Counted from the stretch's first letter, positions 10,593-23,420 are shown. The stretch: DNA of 64,000 nucleotides from Haberlea rhodopensis (GCA_907163345.1 CAJQUN010000057.1:744001-808000), one strand, 5' to 3'. The notes: generated by a model not told the origin, from the sequence alone. Numbers and translations are program-made.

Positions 10593-13500
10593 ATGGCAGC
10601 AAACGTGGAGGTAGGTGACGCAGTGAGCGTCAATGCAAGTGCGGGACGTACGAATCCCCTACCCCCGCAAGCTTTTGATGATGAACCATCCGAACAACAG
10701 TTGTTGCCAGGGGAGCTAAGCTTAACTCAATTTCTTGCATACCGACCCCCAACCTTTGAAGGAACCGAAACAGGGGAACGAGCTGAGGATGGTTAGAAAG
10801 AATAGAGCAAATCTTTGTGGCAGCCCCATGTGCAAAGACATAATGGACACGGTTATCAGAGTTCCAATTGGCCAAGAAGGCACTAATGTGGTGGAATACC
10901 ACTGTGGTAGAGCAAGAGGCTCAAGGTCATGAAGTTAATTGGAAAATGTTTCGAACTCGGTTTCTGAACCGCTATTTCTCGGCTGCTGCACGACAGGCTA
11001 AGGAAGATGAATTTACTCACCTCAAGCAAGGTAATATGTCAGTGTCAGATTATGCTCTTCATTACTGCTCCTTACTCAGATATATGCCTCACATCGCCAC
11101 GAGCACTCAAGCAAAGATGAGGAACTTCATGAAGGGCTTGAGGCCAGAGCTGTACGATAGGGTGATTACTTATGGCACTACTTGTTTTGACGATGCACTC
11201 TCACAGGCTGAGCTAGCCGAACTGGGAGTGGGTGCATACCCTGATGTTGTACCACCGTCAGCACCCTCTCAGAAATCCACTCCAGATAATTTGAAGCCAA
11301 GGAGTGATCAGTTCAAGTCAAGGGGGAACACATCGGCGTCGAGGTTCAGTGGTAAGAGGCCCGACAATAGATGGAAAGGAAACCGTAGGAGCGATGCCCC
11401 ATCTGGAAGGGGGCAGTCTCAGGGAGACAGATCCGGGAAGGTCCAGTGCACTCTTTGTGGGCAACCACATCTGACGAAAGATTGTGTAGGATGTTATGTT
11501 TGTGGCGACAAAGGCCACTTTGCTAGGCAGTGTCCCAACAGGGGAAGTCAACAGGGTTCTGCGGGGAGGCATGCGGATAGGACAGCACAGCATAGACCAC
11601 CATTCGTGCCGAGACAGTATGGAGGTCAGCCCATGGGGCCACCTCTGGGGCAGGTTTATGCTTTGACGAGAGAGCAAGCTACAGCAGCTCCGGAGGAGGT
11701 TATAGCGAGTACGTGTCTTTTATTTACGCACCCTGCTTTTATATTGATCGATACAGGTGCATCACACTCTTTTGTGTCGACAAGTTTTGTGGAAAGGTAC
11801 CACATATGCACTTCTCCGTCGCCCACGCCTCTTATAGTCTCGACCCCCGCTGGAAGAAGTATGATTACTGATCAGATTGTCTATGACGGCCTCATCTATT
11901 TTGAGGATAACGAACTAAGGTCAGATTTGATTGTTCTGGGAATGTCAGACTTTGACTGCATTCTGGGCATTGATGTTCTGAACAGGTATCAGGCAGTTGT
12001 AAACTGCAGGCAGAGGACTGTCCGATTCAAATCTGATATGGGAGTTCCATGGACGTTCTATGGGGATGGTTCTCGCTCTAAGATCCCATTGATATCTGCT
12101 GTCAAGATGGCACAGTTATTGGAACGAGGCCATACCGGATATCTCATCTATGCGATTGATACTAATGAAAGGAAGGAAGAATTAAAGGTTGAGGATGTGC
12201 CCGTAGTGGCTGAGTTTCCTGATGTTTTTCCGGAGGAGATTCCCGGATTCCCACCGACAAGAGAGGTCGAGTTTGGGATTGAGTTACTAACGGGGACGTC
12301 GGCCATTTCTCGTGCCCCATATAGGATGGCACCAACGGAGCTAAGGGAATTAAAGGTTCAGTTGCAAGAGCTCCTTGATAAGGGCTATATACGCCCTAGC
12401 GTATCGCCCTGGGGTGCACCAGTTTTGTTTGTTAAGAAGAAAGATGGTTCGATGCGTCTGTGCATCGATTACAGACAACTGAACAAAGCTACAGTGAAGA
12501 ACAAGTATCCACTCCCGAGGATCGATGATTTGTTTGACCAGTTGCAGGGTACGAGGCTCTACAGTAAGATCGATCTGAGGTCGGGGTACCATCAGATTCG
12601 AGTAAGGGAAGATGATGTCCAGAAGACAGCCTTCAGGACTAGGTATGGGCACTATGAATTCCTAGTCATGCCTTTTGGGGTGACGAATGCCCCAGCTGTT
12701 TTCATGAGTTTGATGAACAGGGTGTTCCAGCCATATTTGGATCGATTCGTCATAGTTTTCATTGACGATATACTCATCTACTCCCGGACTGTAGAGGAAC
12801 ACGTGAAGCACTTGAGGACAGTACTCCAGATCCTTAGGGATCATCAGTTATATGCAAAGCTCAGCAAGTGTGAGTTCTGGTTGAACAATGTGGTATTCTT
12901 GGGCCATGTTATATCCAGTAGTGTGATATCTGTGGATCCCAGGAAAATGGAAGCTGTTATGGAGTGGGCTGCACCCACTTCTGTGCCCGAGATACGGAGC
13001 TTCCTTGGTTTAGCGGGTTATTATCGACGTTTCGTCGAGGGATTCTCTAAGATCGCTAAGCCATTGACACAGCTGACTCAGAAAGGAGTCCCGTTCTATT
13101 GGTCCGAAGCTTGTGAGGAAAGCTTCCAAGAGTTGAAGCGTCGTTTGATGACAGCGCCAGTATTGGTGATTCCTTCTGAGAACAAGAAATTTGCTTTGTA
13201 CACGGATGCATCACTACAAGGTTTGGGCTGTGTGTTGATGCAAGATAAGCACGTGGTGGCTTATGCTTCGAGGCAGTTGAAGCCTCATCAGACCAGATAC
13301 CCAGTTCATGACTTGGAGCTGGCGGCTATCATCTTCGCCTTGAAGATTTGGCGCCATTATCTCTATGGTACGACGTTTACCATCTATACGGACCATAAGA
13401 GCCTGAAGTTCCTATTCACTCAGGCTGAACTGAATATGCGTCAAAGAAGATGGATGGATTTGCTCAAGGATTATGACTGTGAGATTGAGTACCATCCTGG

Positions 13501-15105
13501 TAAAGCAAATTTGATAGCAGACGCCTTAAGTCGGAAGGTGAAGAGTACTGCTGAGGACGCTATGTGCTTATCAGCTATGATGACTTCTTATAGCCATCTG
13601 GGCTATGATTTTGATGTGGACATGTCGCCGGTGCGAGTGTCGACCTTGTTGGTTGAGCCAGACATATTTGAGGCTATCAGGAAAGCCCAGAGGTCGGATG
13701 ATGAGGTTCAAAGATGGTCATCTATAGTACTTCAAGGACGGCCATCAAAGTTCAGAGTGGCAGAAGATGATTCCTTGAGATTGGGCAACCGATGGGTAGT
13801 CCCAGATACACCAGAGTTGCGTAGAGGAATATTGGAGCGAGCCCACAGTAGTCGGTTCAGTATCCACCCAGGAGGAAGGAAGATGTACAAGGACCTATGC
13901 GGTCAATTCTGGTGGAGACGCATGAAGCGTGATGTGATCACTTTTGTTAAGAGATGTTTGATCTGCCAGCAAGTAAAGGCAGAAAGGCAGAGGCCTGGTG
14001 GCGAGCTGAAGATCTTGGAGGTACCTAAGTGGAAGTGGGAGCATATATCTATGGACTTCGTGACCCACTTGCCAAGGTCGACCTCAGGATTTGATGCGAT
14101 CTGGGTGATCGTAGATAGGCTGACGAAAGTGGCTCACTTCATCCCTTACTGTATGTCTTTCACATACCTAAAGATGGCTCAATTATATGTGAGGGATGTA
14201 GTGAGATTGCATGGTATTCCAGTCTCGATTGTGTCTGACAGAGACCCAAGATTTACTTCACATTTCTAGGAGGGTCTTCAGACAGCCTTGGGCACGGAGG
14301 TGAGACTGAGTACATCTTATCACCCTCAGACAGACGGCCAGACAGAGCGTACCATTCAGACGCTCGAAGACATGTTGAGGGCATGTGTTTTGGAGTTTGA
14401 TACTCCGTGGCAGTATTCAGTGCCACTAGTGGAGTTCTCCTATAATAACAGCTACCAGGCGAGTATTCAAATGGCTCCTTTTGAAGCTCTATACGGACGA
14501 CGATGTAGGTCACCGCTGTATTGGGAGGACTTGACTAGTAAGGCGGTCGGAGGACCGGATATGATTAAGGACATGGAGGAAAAGATCAAGATGATACGCC
14601 TAAAGATGAAAGCGGCCCAGGATAGGCAAGCGGCCTATGCCAACAAGCGACGGCGACCGCTAGAATTCCAAGTAGGAGAAAAGGTTTTCTTGAAATCTCA
14701 CCCTTTAGGGGTGTAGTCCGGTTTGGTATGCGGGGAAAGTTATCCCCAAGGTATGTTGGGCCATATGAAATATTGCAGCGCATCGGTACCTTAGCCTACC
14801 GTTTGGCTCTACCGCCGTCTTTGTCCGGCATACATGATGTCTTCCATGTTTCTATGTTGAGGAAGTATGAGCCAGATCCGTCTCATGTGTTGCAGCCTTC
14901 AGAAGTCCAGTTGAGTTCAGATGTATCCTATGTTGAACGACCAGTCAGAATTCTGGATCGACAGGATTGCAGACTACGGAGCAAGGTTATACCTATGGTC
15001 AAAGTTAAGTGGGACCGTCGGGGTGTCGAGGAGGCTACGTGGGAGACGGAACGGCATATGGTGCAGCACTACCCGGAACTATTTTCTGGTATGATTCATG
15101 TTTAG
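10593..15105 (+). pseudogene. gag-pol of chromovirus 2, nearly complete but broken
   Basis: Start ATG at 10593 directly follows the predicted 3' splice site. A one-base loss near 10788 shifts gag, and TAA at 10841 follows; then 10844-14269 is open for over 1100 codons. Landmarks: knuckles [13 protein letters not shown] and [14 protein letters not shown] near 11450-11530, protease DTGASHSF near 11751, [10 protein letters not shown] near 12760, RNase H LYTDAS near 13196, integrase HHCC finger near 13835-13970, first catalytic Asp in MDFVTHLP near 14051 and second in SDRDPRF near 14236. TAG at 14267 replaces a Trp codon; the catalytic Glu lies in TDGQTERT near 14330. A one-base loss near 14693 precedes the C-terminal domain at 14710-15105, which has the chromodomain-like stretch IPMVKVKWDRRG. 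Four lesions in all, so non-functional as it stands. Confidence 0.95.
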
Positions 15106-15150
15106 TTTCTTTTTGAGTAAGTGCATGCGATTTCGAGGGCGAAATCTTTT

Positions 15151-15164
15151 AAGTAGGGGAGTAT
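15151..15164 (+). other. Polypurine tract of chromovirus 2
   Basis: AAGTAGGGGAGTAT directly before the 3' LTR, the plus-strand priming site. Confidence 0.85.
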
Positions 15165-15770
15165 TGTGATGTCCCCGAAATGATTAATTGCAATTTAAGG
15201 CACTAATTATGTTGCGTGTTCAATTATGATGATAATTGAATTAGGAATGAGGATTTATTTAGCATTGTGGTGTAATGCTTTTAATATGAAATGTTGGGGG
15301 TATTTATACATCATGCTAAGTGTTGGGGTTCAAGTTAATTTTAAAAGGGTTTTAAACCTTTACCCCACCCCCTTTTACCTCATTTATCTTTTTCACTCCA
15401 AAATCCCCAAATCATCTCCCAAACCCTCTTTTCCTCCCAAACTCGTTTTTGGCTTCAAGGTGGACAAGAAGTCCTTGTAAAAGCTTCACTTTTGTGATTC
15501 TTGGTAATATTTAAGACCTATGATGTATGTATATCATTCCTTGTTGTTGTTGAAGTGTAAGATTTGAGTTTGGGGTGGTATTGTAAAGTTTTGAAATGGG
15601 TTTGTTTGGGTTGGTGTGATTTTAGGAAGGATGTTGGATTTTTGAGTGGTTTAAGGATGTTTAATGAAGGTTTTGAATGTTTTTATGTTGTTGAGTTGTT
15701 GGAGTAAAAGTTATTGAGGTTGGTGAAGTTTTTAAGGTGTAAAAATGGTGAAATCTCGAAGTGCAGGGGC

Positions 15771-15961
15771 TGGCGATTGATCGCTCGTTTTTGGCGATCG
15801 ATCGCGAGCCAACAGTAGGCTCCAGAAGCCTTTGGCGATCGATCGCCACTTTTGGGCGATCGATCGGTGAAGATGGCGATCGATCGCCGAAGATCAAAAT
15901 TTTCACCCCCGTCCAGTGTGATCTCGCGATCGATCGCGCCTGGGCAGCGATTGATCGCGAG
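15771..15961 (+). repeat. Palindrome cluster in 3' LTR, 7 units (5 intact)
   Basis: Same order as the 5' LTR cluster, but one unit with its spacer (22 bp) is absent, and two units read CGATTGATCG, each a C-to-T change at a CpG. Confidence 0.94.
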
Positions 15962-16115
15962 ATGTAAAAATGGGTATTTTTGATTATTTTGTGGGATTTT
16001 GGATATTGGACTATATTTAGCTTCTAATATCGATTTGTTTGGTTACGTAGAACCATCCCAGGTACCCACAACTTCAAGGAGATAAAGTTCCGCAATTTCT
16101 CCTTCTTTTGGAATT

Positions 16116-16139
16116 AAGGTACGTAAGAAACGTACGAGC
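16116..16139 (+). promoter_or_regulatory. Splice-donor hairpin copy in 3' LTR
   Basis: Identical in sequence to 9551-9574. No acceptor lies downstream within the element. Confidence 0.55.
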
Positions 16140-16965
16140 ATCGGACGGTAAACCATACTCCTACATTTAATGATGATGTTTATGATGATGATGATTATGA
16201 TGTTTACGATGATGATGTTATAATGATCATGTTTATGATGATGATTACGATGATGATGTCTATGATGATGATTATGATGATGCTTATGATGATGTTTATG
16301 ATAATGATGTTATGATGATGATTATGATAAGTACGATCATGATGATGACCATACGATATTTAAGAAGGGTAAGATGCCCATATGGTAAGATGCCATACGA
16401 TATTTACGAAAGGGGTAAGATGCCCATATGGTAAGATGCCATACGATGTTAAGAAGGGGTAAGATGCCCACGTGGTAAGATGCCACGAGAAGTTTGTAAT
16501 ATGGTAAGATGCCATATTATAGGGTAAGATGCCCATATGCATGAATGTGAATCAGGGTCAACAGAAAGAAGTTAACGAATAACCAACAAGTTTACTTAAC
16601 CAAGATTTCGTACATTTACTGTTATATCTCTTTTGTGATGTTAAGTAAATATGTATGTGCTCACGATGTGTTGTCCCTGTAGGTACACTTTTGAACCAGG
16701 GCTAAGGGTAGGGTTGAGACGGTGAGCTAAAGGAGCATGAAAGTAGATAGGATACAGGATTTTGGATAGTCTCTACTCTAGGAGTAGTCTAATTCTATCG
16801 CTACTATATTCTTTTTGAGAATGTAATTAAATAGTTTTTGAAATTTTATTCTTGACCTGTAATCTTATTAGCTCAAAGCTACAACCGGAACCCTTAGAAT
16901 ATCATTAATGCATGTTCTATTCATAATACGTTATTAATATGATGTTAAGGTAGGAAGACCCTACA

Positions 16966-17030
16966 ATCGTCATACTAGATCTCTAGGCATTAAGTATATG
17001 TCTAATTGGTCTTAGTGCAAGTGAGAGATT
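16966..17030 (+). pseudogene. End of copia RNase H and polypurine tract
   Basis: Starts with the right-hand copy of ATCGT. It continues the copia reading frame for about ten residues to a stop, then a purine-rich GCAAGTGAGAGATT before the LTR at 17031. Confidence 0.8.
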
Positions 17031-18249
17031 TGTTGGGATATGCTCTAAGACAAGTCATTAGATGATTGTTTATGTCATACAATGTATTATGATTTTATTA
17101 ATGGCAAATCATTATTATATCTTATTCGAATGTCTGTGCAATATGAATTGATATATAAGTTAATGTCCTTAGAATAATATTGTATTGTTCTTACAGATTG
17201 TCCATAGTCAAGTATTATCATGAATAAGGATAATGATAATGCATTGAGACTAGTATGTTTTGATTGATGAATTAATTCATGGATATGAGGTATCAAATCA
17301 ACACATGGGTACATGTTAGAGAACAATGTACTGGACAGACCCACCATGAGAATGCTACATGGATAGTTATATGAGTGTCATAAGCAATTCTCATAGTGAT
17401 AATAATGTATGTAATCCTTACGACTTGAGATCATCAGAGATCCCAACATAAGGAGTTATGTATCTTGATATTGTCAAACGTTACCTGTAACAGGGTAAAC
17501 TATAAAGGCAAATATTGGATACACTACGAATTATGTAGAGGGATGTTGATTGATCAAGATAGTATTTGTCCCTCCTATATAACAGGAGAAGTGTTTGGGC
17601 CCTTGATCAAGTAAGACTAAAATGCATGGCCATGCTCGAATGAGTCGATATGTGATATCGAGCTTATTCGTTTATTCTAGTTCTACTTGAGGATCAAGAA
17701 ATAAAAGATTGAATATATGAGTATGACTATTCCATGACTCATGTTCAATCTAAACACATGGACAAAGGGATTAAGTTACAAGGTTAATATTATCACAAGT
17801 TCTAAGGTTATGTCGAGTCAATGACATTCTTGTAATTTGGGTAGCCTTGATGTGTTGCTAGATACCGCTCATTGCTTTTGACATAAAATGAGATTTTATG
17901 TCACTACCAACATTACAAGATTGTGATGACCAGGGATTAAAGATGTTAATCCCGTAGTGTTAATAACCCCTAAAGTTGTTTTACGTGGCGATTTGGAGTT
18001 TAATCGAGGCGTTGGGCCTTCCGGGCTCGTCTATTTGAGTAGTTGGGATCGTTGGATCCCGAGGTTGAGATCGTATTCTCATTTCCGTGAAAACCTATGA
18101 GTTGGGTTTTTAGTGTGACTCGGAATCTCGGGTGCTTTGTGTGGGCACCGGTAGGGGGTTTTGGAGTTAGAGAGAGAATTTTTGAAAACAGATGATTTTT
18201 AATGAATCATGATGTATTTGTGGGGCTATTAGTATTTCGGGGTATTTTT

Positions 18250-18259
18250 GCTATAAATA
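18250..18259 (+). promoter_or_regulatory. TATA box of the solo LTR
   Basis: GCTATAAATA, a good plant TATA consensus, followed by a pyrimidine-rich leader from about 18290. Same relative place as the TATA in element 6. Confidence 0.65.
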
Positions 18260-19038
18260 CCAGTTGAACCCGAGATTTTAATTATCGGAACCATTTTTCC
18301 TCACCTTGTTTCTCTCTCCCCGCACCCGCGCATTTCCGATCCCCTTTGACCCCCGCGCACAAACGCGCTTCGCCCGCCGCCGTTCGGCGCGTCCGACCCG
18401 CCGCCGGCTTCGTCTCTTCCAGGCGCTCCTCCCCATACCAACAATTTGAAGTTTCGTCAAGAATCGCGTTCGGATTTGCCAGAAAAGCGCTAGGGTTCGA
18501 AACTGGATTTCGTCCGATTTGGGGCTCGATTTTTGGTACGATTTTAGGCTTTTATTCAGGTGTTTTTGGGGCGTTTTGTGCTTTGATTTGGGTCGAAAAT
18601 TTCTTACTTTGTAGTTCAAAAAAATTGTTGCTTAATGGTTCGAATTTCTTGCTGTTGGGCGTGAGGATTTGGTTCGAAAATTTGTGGCTTATGGTTCGAA
18701 TTTTTCCAGTATATTTGAGGGGTTTATGTTCGAATTTTGGGATTTTTTGGCAAGGGGTGATGATTCTTGCTATTGATCGATTAATTCATGTTTTAGATGT
18801 ATTATGGTGCTTAGTTTGGGTTCGATTTGTGTTGTGAAGGTTCGAAAATTTGTGGGGAGTTCTTGAGCAATTTTCGATAATGGTTAATTGTCGTGTGTTG
18901 ACAATATTTTTGAGGGTTATGGGTGTGCTTGAGCATGGGTTGCATGTTCGTAAATAATTGTGAATTATTTATCGTGTTAGCACATCGTTCCTCGGGGCAT
19001 GGAACTCGAGCAAGGTTTGGCTCGGACTTCAGAAATTT

Positions 19039-19060
19039 AAGGTACGTGCGACGTACGAGC
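19039..19060 (+). promoter_or_regulatory. Splice-donor hairpin in the solo LTR
   Basis: AAG/GTACGT, loop GCG, ACGTACGAGC. Same structure as in the chromoviruses with a shorter loop. The acceptor was lost with the interior. Confidence 0.6.
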
Positions 19061-20980
19061 ATTACTTTATATCAGAGCATGTGTGAAATACATAATGTAT
19101 TTGGATTGCATTGATGGTTGTGCGTACGGTTATAAACATGTGTTGATATAGTTATGGAACGACCCAATCTTGACATCGCCGCCACAAGCGTGCGTGATGC
19201 TAGAGTAGTATGACCTTATAAGATAGATGGGGTACTGGGTTTATATGACTATTGTAGGGCATTTGAGATGCCTGAGAATGATCGTGGAATCATGTATTCA
19301 TTATAAGACATGTGAGATGTCTAAGTATAATGGAGAATCGGTAAAATAAATGCTAGGCATTTGAGTTATCTGTGATTGGTAGCAAAGTTGAAAATCAGTA
19401 TTAGATATCGAAATATCTATATTTGTATGTATAATGAATTTGGAATCATTAATTATTGATACTTGAGAATCAGGCATGCTATGAGTTAAATCAATGTGTT
19501 GATTTACTGATTTTGAGATTTGATGAGTTTGATGGTTGTGAGAACAGGGACAGTACACGGAATCCCGGATGAGGACGTTGCCATCCAGGGAGTATCGCTT
19601 AAAATTCATTAGTATTTACTTTTGTTGTAAATTATGAATTTCATTATTGTGATTATGGGATTTTGTGTATTGGTATGCTCACCCCGTTGGGGGCTGTCTC
19701 TGTTGGGGCAGGTGAACAGGTACATCGATGGCTGTGGAGCTGAGCTCGAGCTGTTGATTGGATGTACTCCCAGGATCATGGTACCAGGGCTTGATGGAGC
19801 ACGGTATCGTATAGAGTACTTATATACACCCGAAGGATATATACATATTTATGATGCTCGCATGTGAGCACGATTATGCTTGTATATGGGTTGTATATAA
19901 AGGCATGAGCCTTTCTCTCTTTCATTCTATGTTGCATGCAATTAAGAGTAGAATTGCTAATGATATGAGAGTCATGGGTGTATTACGTGGGTGTTGAAAC
20001 CCATTTATGTTGTCTTATGTGTGGTGTCTTCCCTGGCTGGGAATTTACTTAGCGTTGCTGTGTTCTGTTGAGTATGTGTTTTCCCTGGCCGGGAACTATA
20101 TATATTGTGATGCGCTTTTATTTCGGGATGGCTCTATTTATGGGGAGACTCTGCCCAAATTTTTATAAAAGTCTACCATGTGAAAAGTGGTGTAATGGGG
20201 ATGGAAATGGGCGGAATCTATGAGTCTATTGTGGGTAGAGATGATCTTAATGTTGAATATTAAAGAAATTTTGTAATTGCCATTCAATGGTAAAGTATCA
20301 TCTGTGTTTCCCGATTGATTTATTGAAAGCATGTACCACACATAATGATTAATACACTAATCAAGGGTTAAGGGCTTGGGGTCCTTACAAAGATCCTATC
20401 GGGTCGCACAAAAGATTAAATCGATAAGGGGAATTAAATTCATTGGATGAATTAATTAATTAAGAAGAGTCTTAATTACATGATTATAAGGATTTAATTA
20501 AATCATGGGTTTGGGCCCATGAAGCTTTAAGAAAGTCTTGAACCTTTAATTAAATCTAATATATAAATGATATCAAGGTTAATTAAGAATTAATCGAACA
20601 TATCAAAAACCTAATAGCCACCATACAAGAGCTCTTGGCCGTCCCTCTTAAGCCACACACACGCCGCCGCCGCCGTGGGTTGTGGGGCTTTTTGATTGGT
20701 CGCCGTTGATCGGTTTTGAACCGTGAGTTCAGTTTTGGTTTAAGAACGAGTCTAGCAACTTGTTCTTGAACACCCTTTCGATTTGATCGTGTGGATACCG
20801 TAGAGACGAAGGTGAAAATTTTTGTTCGTGACTCGTGGTGCTACAACGTGGAATCTGCTTCAAACACGCTACAAGGGTGAGACTCTTTTAATCATTCCGA
20901 TATGAATACTCTGTATAGGTCCTCGGTTAGGAATCCATTGTTTTATTTCCGCTGCGCACTTGTGTGCTGGATTCCTTACA

Positions 20981-22343
20981 GTAGGGAATACCTAACGGGT
21001 GTTGTTTTGAGGGACTTGTACCGAGATGACTCAATTTTGTTTGGAATACCAACGCGGGTGTCCACAAGTCATTGTTAGCTCTGGTTGAGCATCCCTGCAT
21101 ATGGAATGCAATGGGGGACATAATTGAAATTGTGGGATATAGTTAGTGGAGTGACACTACTGTATGGATTGTATCTCTTGGAGAGATTTGGATCGTACTG
21201 TCATGGAGACAGCTGGTATCGGTCGTGTGTTGATTGTGAATCAGCCATGGTAAGCATTACTGGTGTTGGACTGAGTAATGGCTTTATATTTTCCAAGAGA
21301 CATACGAGGAAGCGTCTCTGGGGAGATGCTTGATATGTGGAGTACTATGGTATTAGTACCGAGCATTGTTAGAATGGGTATGCGTCGTGTATATGAGTTA
21401 TGATTGGGTAATAGTGGCATTGATGCACTATTCTAAACCAGTTGTGTATTTGTTGGTTAAGGGATATATATGTTGGTATAAATATATCCAGATTTTCCGA
21501 ACGGTGGTCCGAGGTTGGAGGGTCATGGATTCACGACACTTTCCTTATGAGGAAAGCGGTATTGATATACCTACCAGTTAGGAATCTTTGAGAGATTCAA
21601 CGAGTCGGTTTGTGTGGTGTTAATCTGGTAATCACACCACTGGTCATTGATTTGTCAATCATTATTCTCGGTGGGGCGAGAACAACTGGGGATTGACAGT
21701 TGTAATTGGGACTTCTGGGTATGTTTGGTGATACCTGAGTCGATTGCATTGAGTATGCATGTGGTGTTGGTGCTTAGGCATGTATACCGGGGTGTGTATA
21801 CGAATGCCAGTATTTTGGTACTTGTCGAGCATCGGATTAGTATTCTTGGATGAATGAATCTTAGGTGAGAGATTGTGGCACCTTAAGATTGGTGATCTCG
21901 ATGGCACGATGTATTCTGAAGAATGATCGTGAGGTCCGGTTGACTCCCTTTGTGGAGGGATTTGTCGTGTTTTGGGGTTATAGTAATTCATTTCTGAGTA
22001 ATTTGATAACATCCCTGTGTTAGGATTGTTGAATCCTAGAGTAAACGAGGGATGGCCATGATTCGGATTTGTTAGGTGTCGTGGTTGACACGTGCGGCGG
22101 GAATGCAATTGATTTTTCTTGAATGTCCTTTTGGGAACTTGAGACCTTGTGGAGTCTCGATGTTGTGTTTGGACCAATATGTGATTTCTTGGAACATACA
22201 GACGTAGACATCTTTAGAGATGTGCTTTGTGTTGATCGGTGGCCGTGAGTTGCCCGATCCGTGTTGCAAGGTGGTGCAACTACTCCGTTGATGGAGATGA
22301 ATTTGGTGAGCGAAAACCGGATTTGGTATAAGTACACTGTAGT
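20981..22343 (+). mobile_element. Fragment of LARD interior
   Basis: Aligns in reverse complement with about 47700-49060 inside element 6, including a shared block around a GATTTCTTGGAACA motif near 22180 and the gaps expected of old copies. No gag or pol similarity; its longest open frames are short and not shared with element 6. Broken on the left by copia and on the right by an Athila-type LTR. Confidence 0.8.
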
Positions 22344-23153
22344 TGATCGCTTTTATTTTAAACAATTAATTCCAATCTAGCGATTTTAAACCGCAAGTGC
22401 ACGGTGTCAAGTTTTAGTATAGATAGGAAGATACGGATTCTCGAACCCACAAGGACTAACAAGTAATTACCAAATAAGATTTCTTTTAACTATATTTAAC
22501 CTACGATAATTAATTTATAATTAACAACTAATTAATTAATATAAACTACTAATCCAACCAAGTCAATAAAAGTAAACGAGAAAAATCCACTAGAGAAGAT
22601 TATCGAGACTTTGGCTCACCAATGCAATTCCCTACAATTCTCGATTGAATATTCAAATATTTCTAAGGTGACGAGTTCTCCCAATTTATCTAATACACTC
22701 TCTCGAGCTATATTAAACCTAACACCGAATTGTAGTAAGTAACTCTCGTTCACTTATTTAACAATTCAATGTTGCATAAGATCCATGAAAACTCCTAGCT
22801 TTCAATTACTAGAATCTATGGCTATCACGCATGTATTTGACGTCATCTCTCGATCTCGGTCTTAAATCCATGGTATGAGTTATTAATTCAGTATCATAAA
22901 ATCATATCTCGATCTCAATTACGATACTAACATCATTCAAAGGTGATCAATGCTCTAAAAGCATGAAGAACATAAAACATACTCAAAGAACTATAAGAAT
23001 TCAATCATTAAATCATCAAATCGAAGGTTCATAACAACAGATTCGCCTAGCCTCGATAAATAAATTAGTTCAACATAGTAAATCAAAGCAAATCAAAATT
23101 AATATTAAAAGACAAGAATAAACTCCCGATGTCGACTTCGTTCGTAGGTCCTT
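22344..23153 (-). repeat. Athila-type LTR fragment
   Basis: Carries the conserved block CCGCAAGTGCACGGTGTCAA near 22391, found near the primer-site end of the Athila-type LTRs in this window. It matches 63361-64000 over several hundred bases. Cut at 23153 by chromovirus 4. No coding content. Confidence 0.82.
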
Positions 23154-23420
23154 TGTGATATCCCCGAAATAATTGATTGCAATTTGAGCACTAATTGTGT
23201 TTGTATGATTAATTATGGGCTGGAATTAATTATCATATTGAAATGCTTAGTCACATGATAGAGTGACCCGGGAGAGCATTTCAGGGTGCATGTTGTGCTT
23301 GTTGGGAAAATTGCTATTAGCATGATTTATTTGCCATGGTTAACAATTAATTGGAAATCATGAGTTTAATTGGTATTTTGGTGCATTTTGGTGAAATGCT
23401 TTTAAAAATATCATGTTGGG

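Larger units (their letters stand above)
8578..16965 (+). mobile_element. Chromovirus 2 (Tekay/Del type), full length, nested in copia
   Basis: Both LTRs, primer site, gag-pol and polypurine tract are present. Five-base target duplication ATCGT at 8573-8577 and 16966-16970. About 8.4 kb. The two LTRs are almost the same, so insertion is recent relative to the copia host. Same family as chromovirus 1. Confidence 0.96.
15165..16965 (+). repeat. 3' LTR of chromovirus 2
   Basis: Nearly identical to 8578-10386; differs by a few substitutions, microsatellite length and one palindrome unit. TATA-like TATTTATACAT at 15301. Ends CTACA followed by the ATCGT duplication. Confidence 0.95.
17922..20389 (+). 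mobile_element. Solo LTR related to the LARD element 6 family
   Basis: Starts TGTGATGACCAGGG and ends GGTCCTTACA, flanked by AAGAT at 17917-17921 and 20390-20394. No internal region or second LTR, so it looks like the product of LTR-LTR recombination. Ends and several internal blocks match the LTRs of element 6 in reverse complement. About 2.47 kb. It lacks a palindrome cluster. Confidence 0.9.
5708..20980 (+). mobile_element. Ty1-copia element, split by three insertions
   Basis: Parts visible: 5708-8577 (protease to RNase H), 16966-17030 (end of RNase H and polypurine tract) and the 3' LTR at 17031-17921 plus 20395-20980. The left half lies beyond chromovirus 1, outside the window. Rejoining across chromovirus 2 at its ATCGT duplication restores the reading of the polyprotein end. 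Order protease-integrase-RT-RNase H is diagnostic of copia. The 20980 boundary is set where homology to the LARD interior resumes. Confidence 0.87.
17031..20980 (+). repeat. 3' LTR of copia, interrupted by a solo LTR
   Basis: Begins TGTTGGGATATGC after the polypurine tract. Pieces 17031-17921 and 20395-20980 total about 1.48 kb. The end CCTTACA at 20980 is set by the point where LARD-type sequence resumes. The right boundary is less certain than the left. Confidence 0.75.

Noticed and set aside
18346..18837. 163-codon frame in the solo LTR
   Set aside because: Lies just after the TATA box in a GC-rich leader. No domain recognised, and the related element 6 LTRs do not keep it.
21662..22177. 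171-codon minus-strand frame in the LARD fragment
   Set aside because: The homologous stretch in element 6 (47700-48370) has different frames and strand, so it is probably chance.
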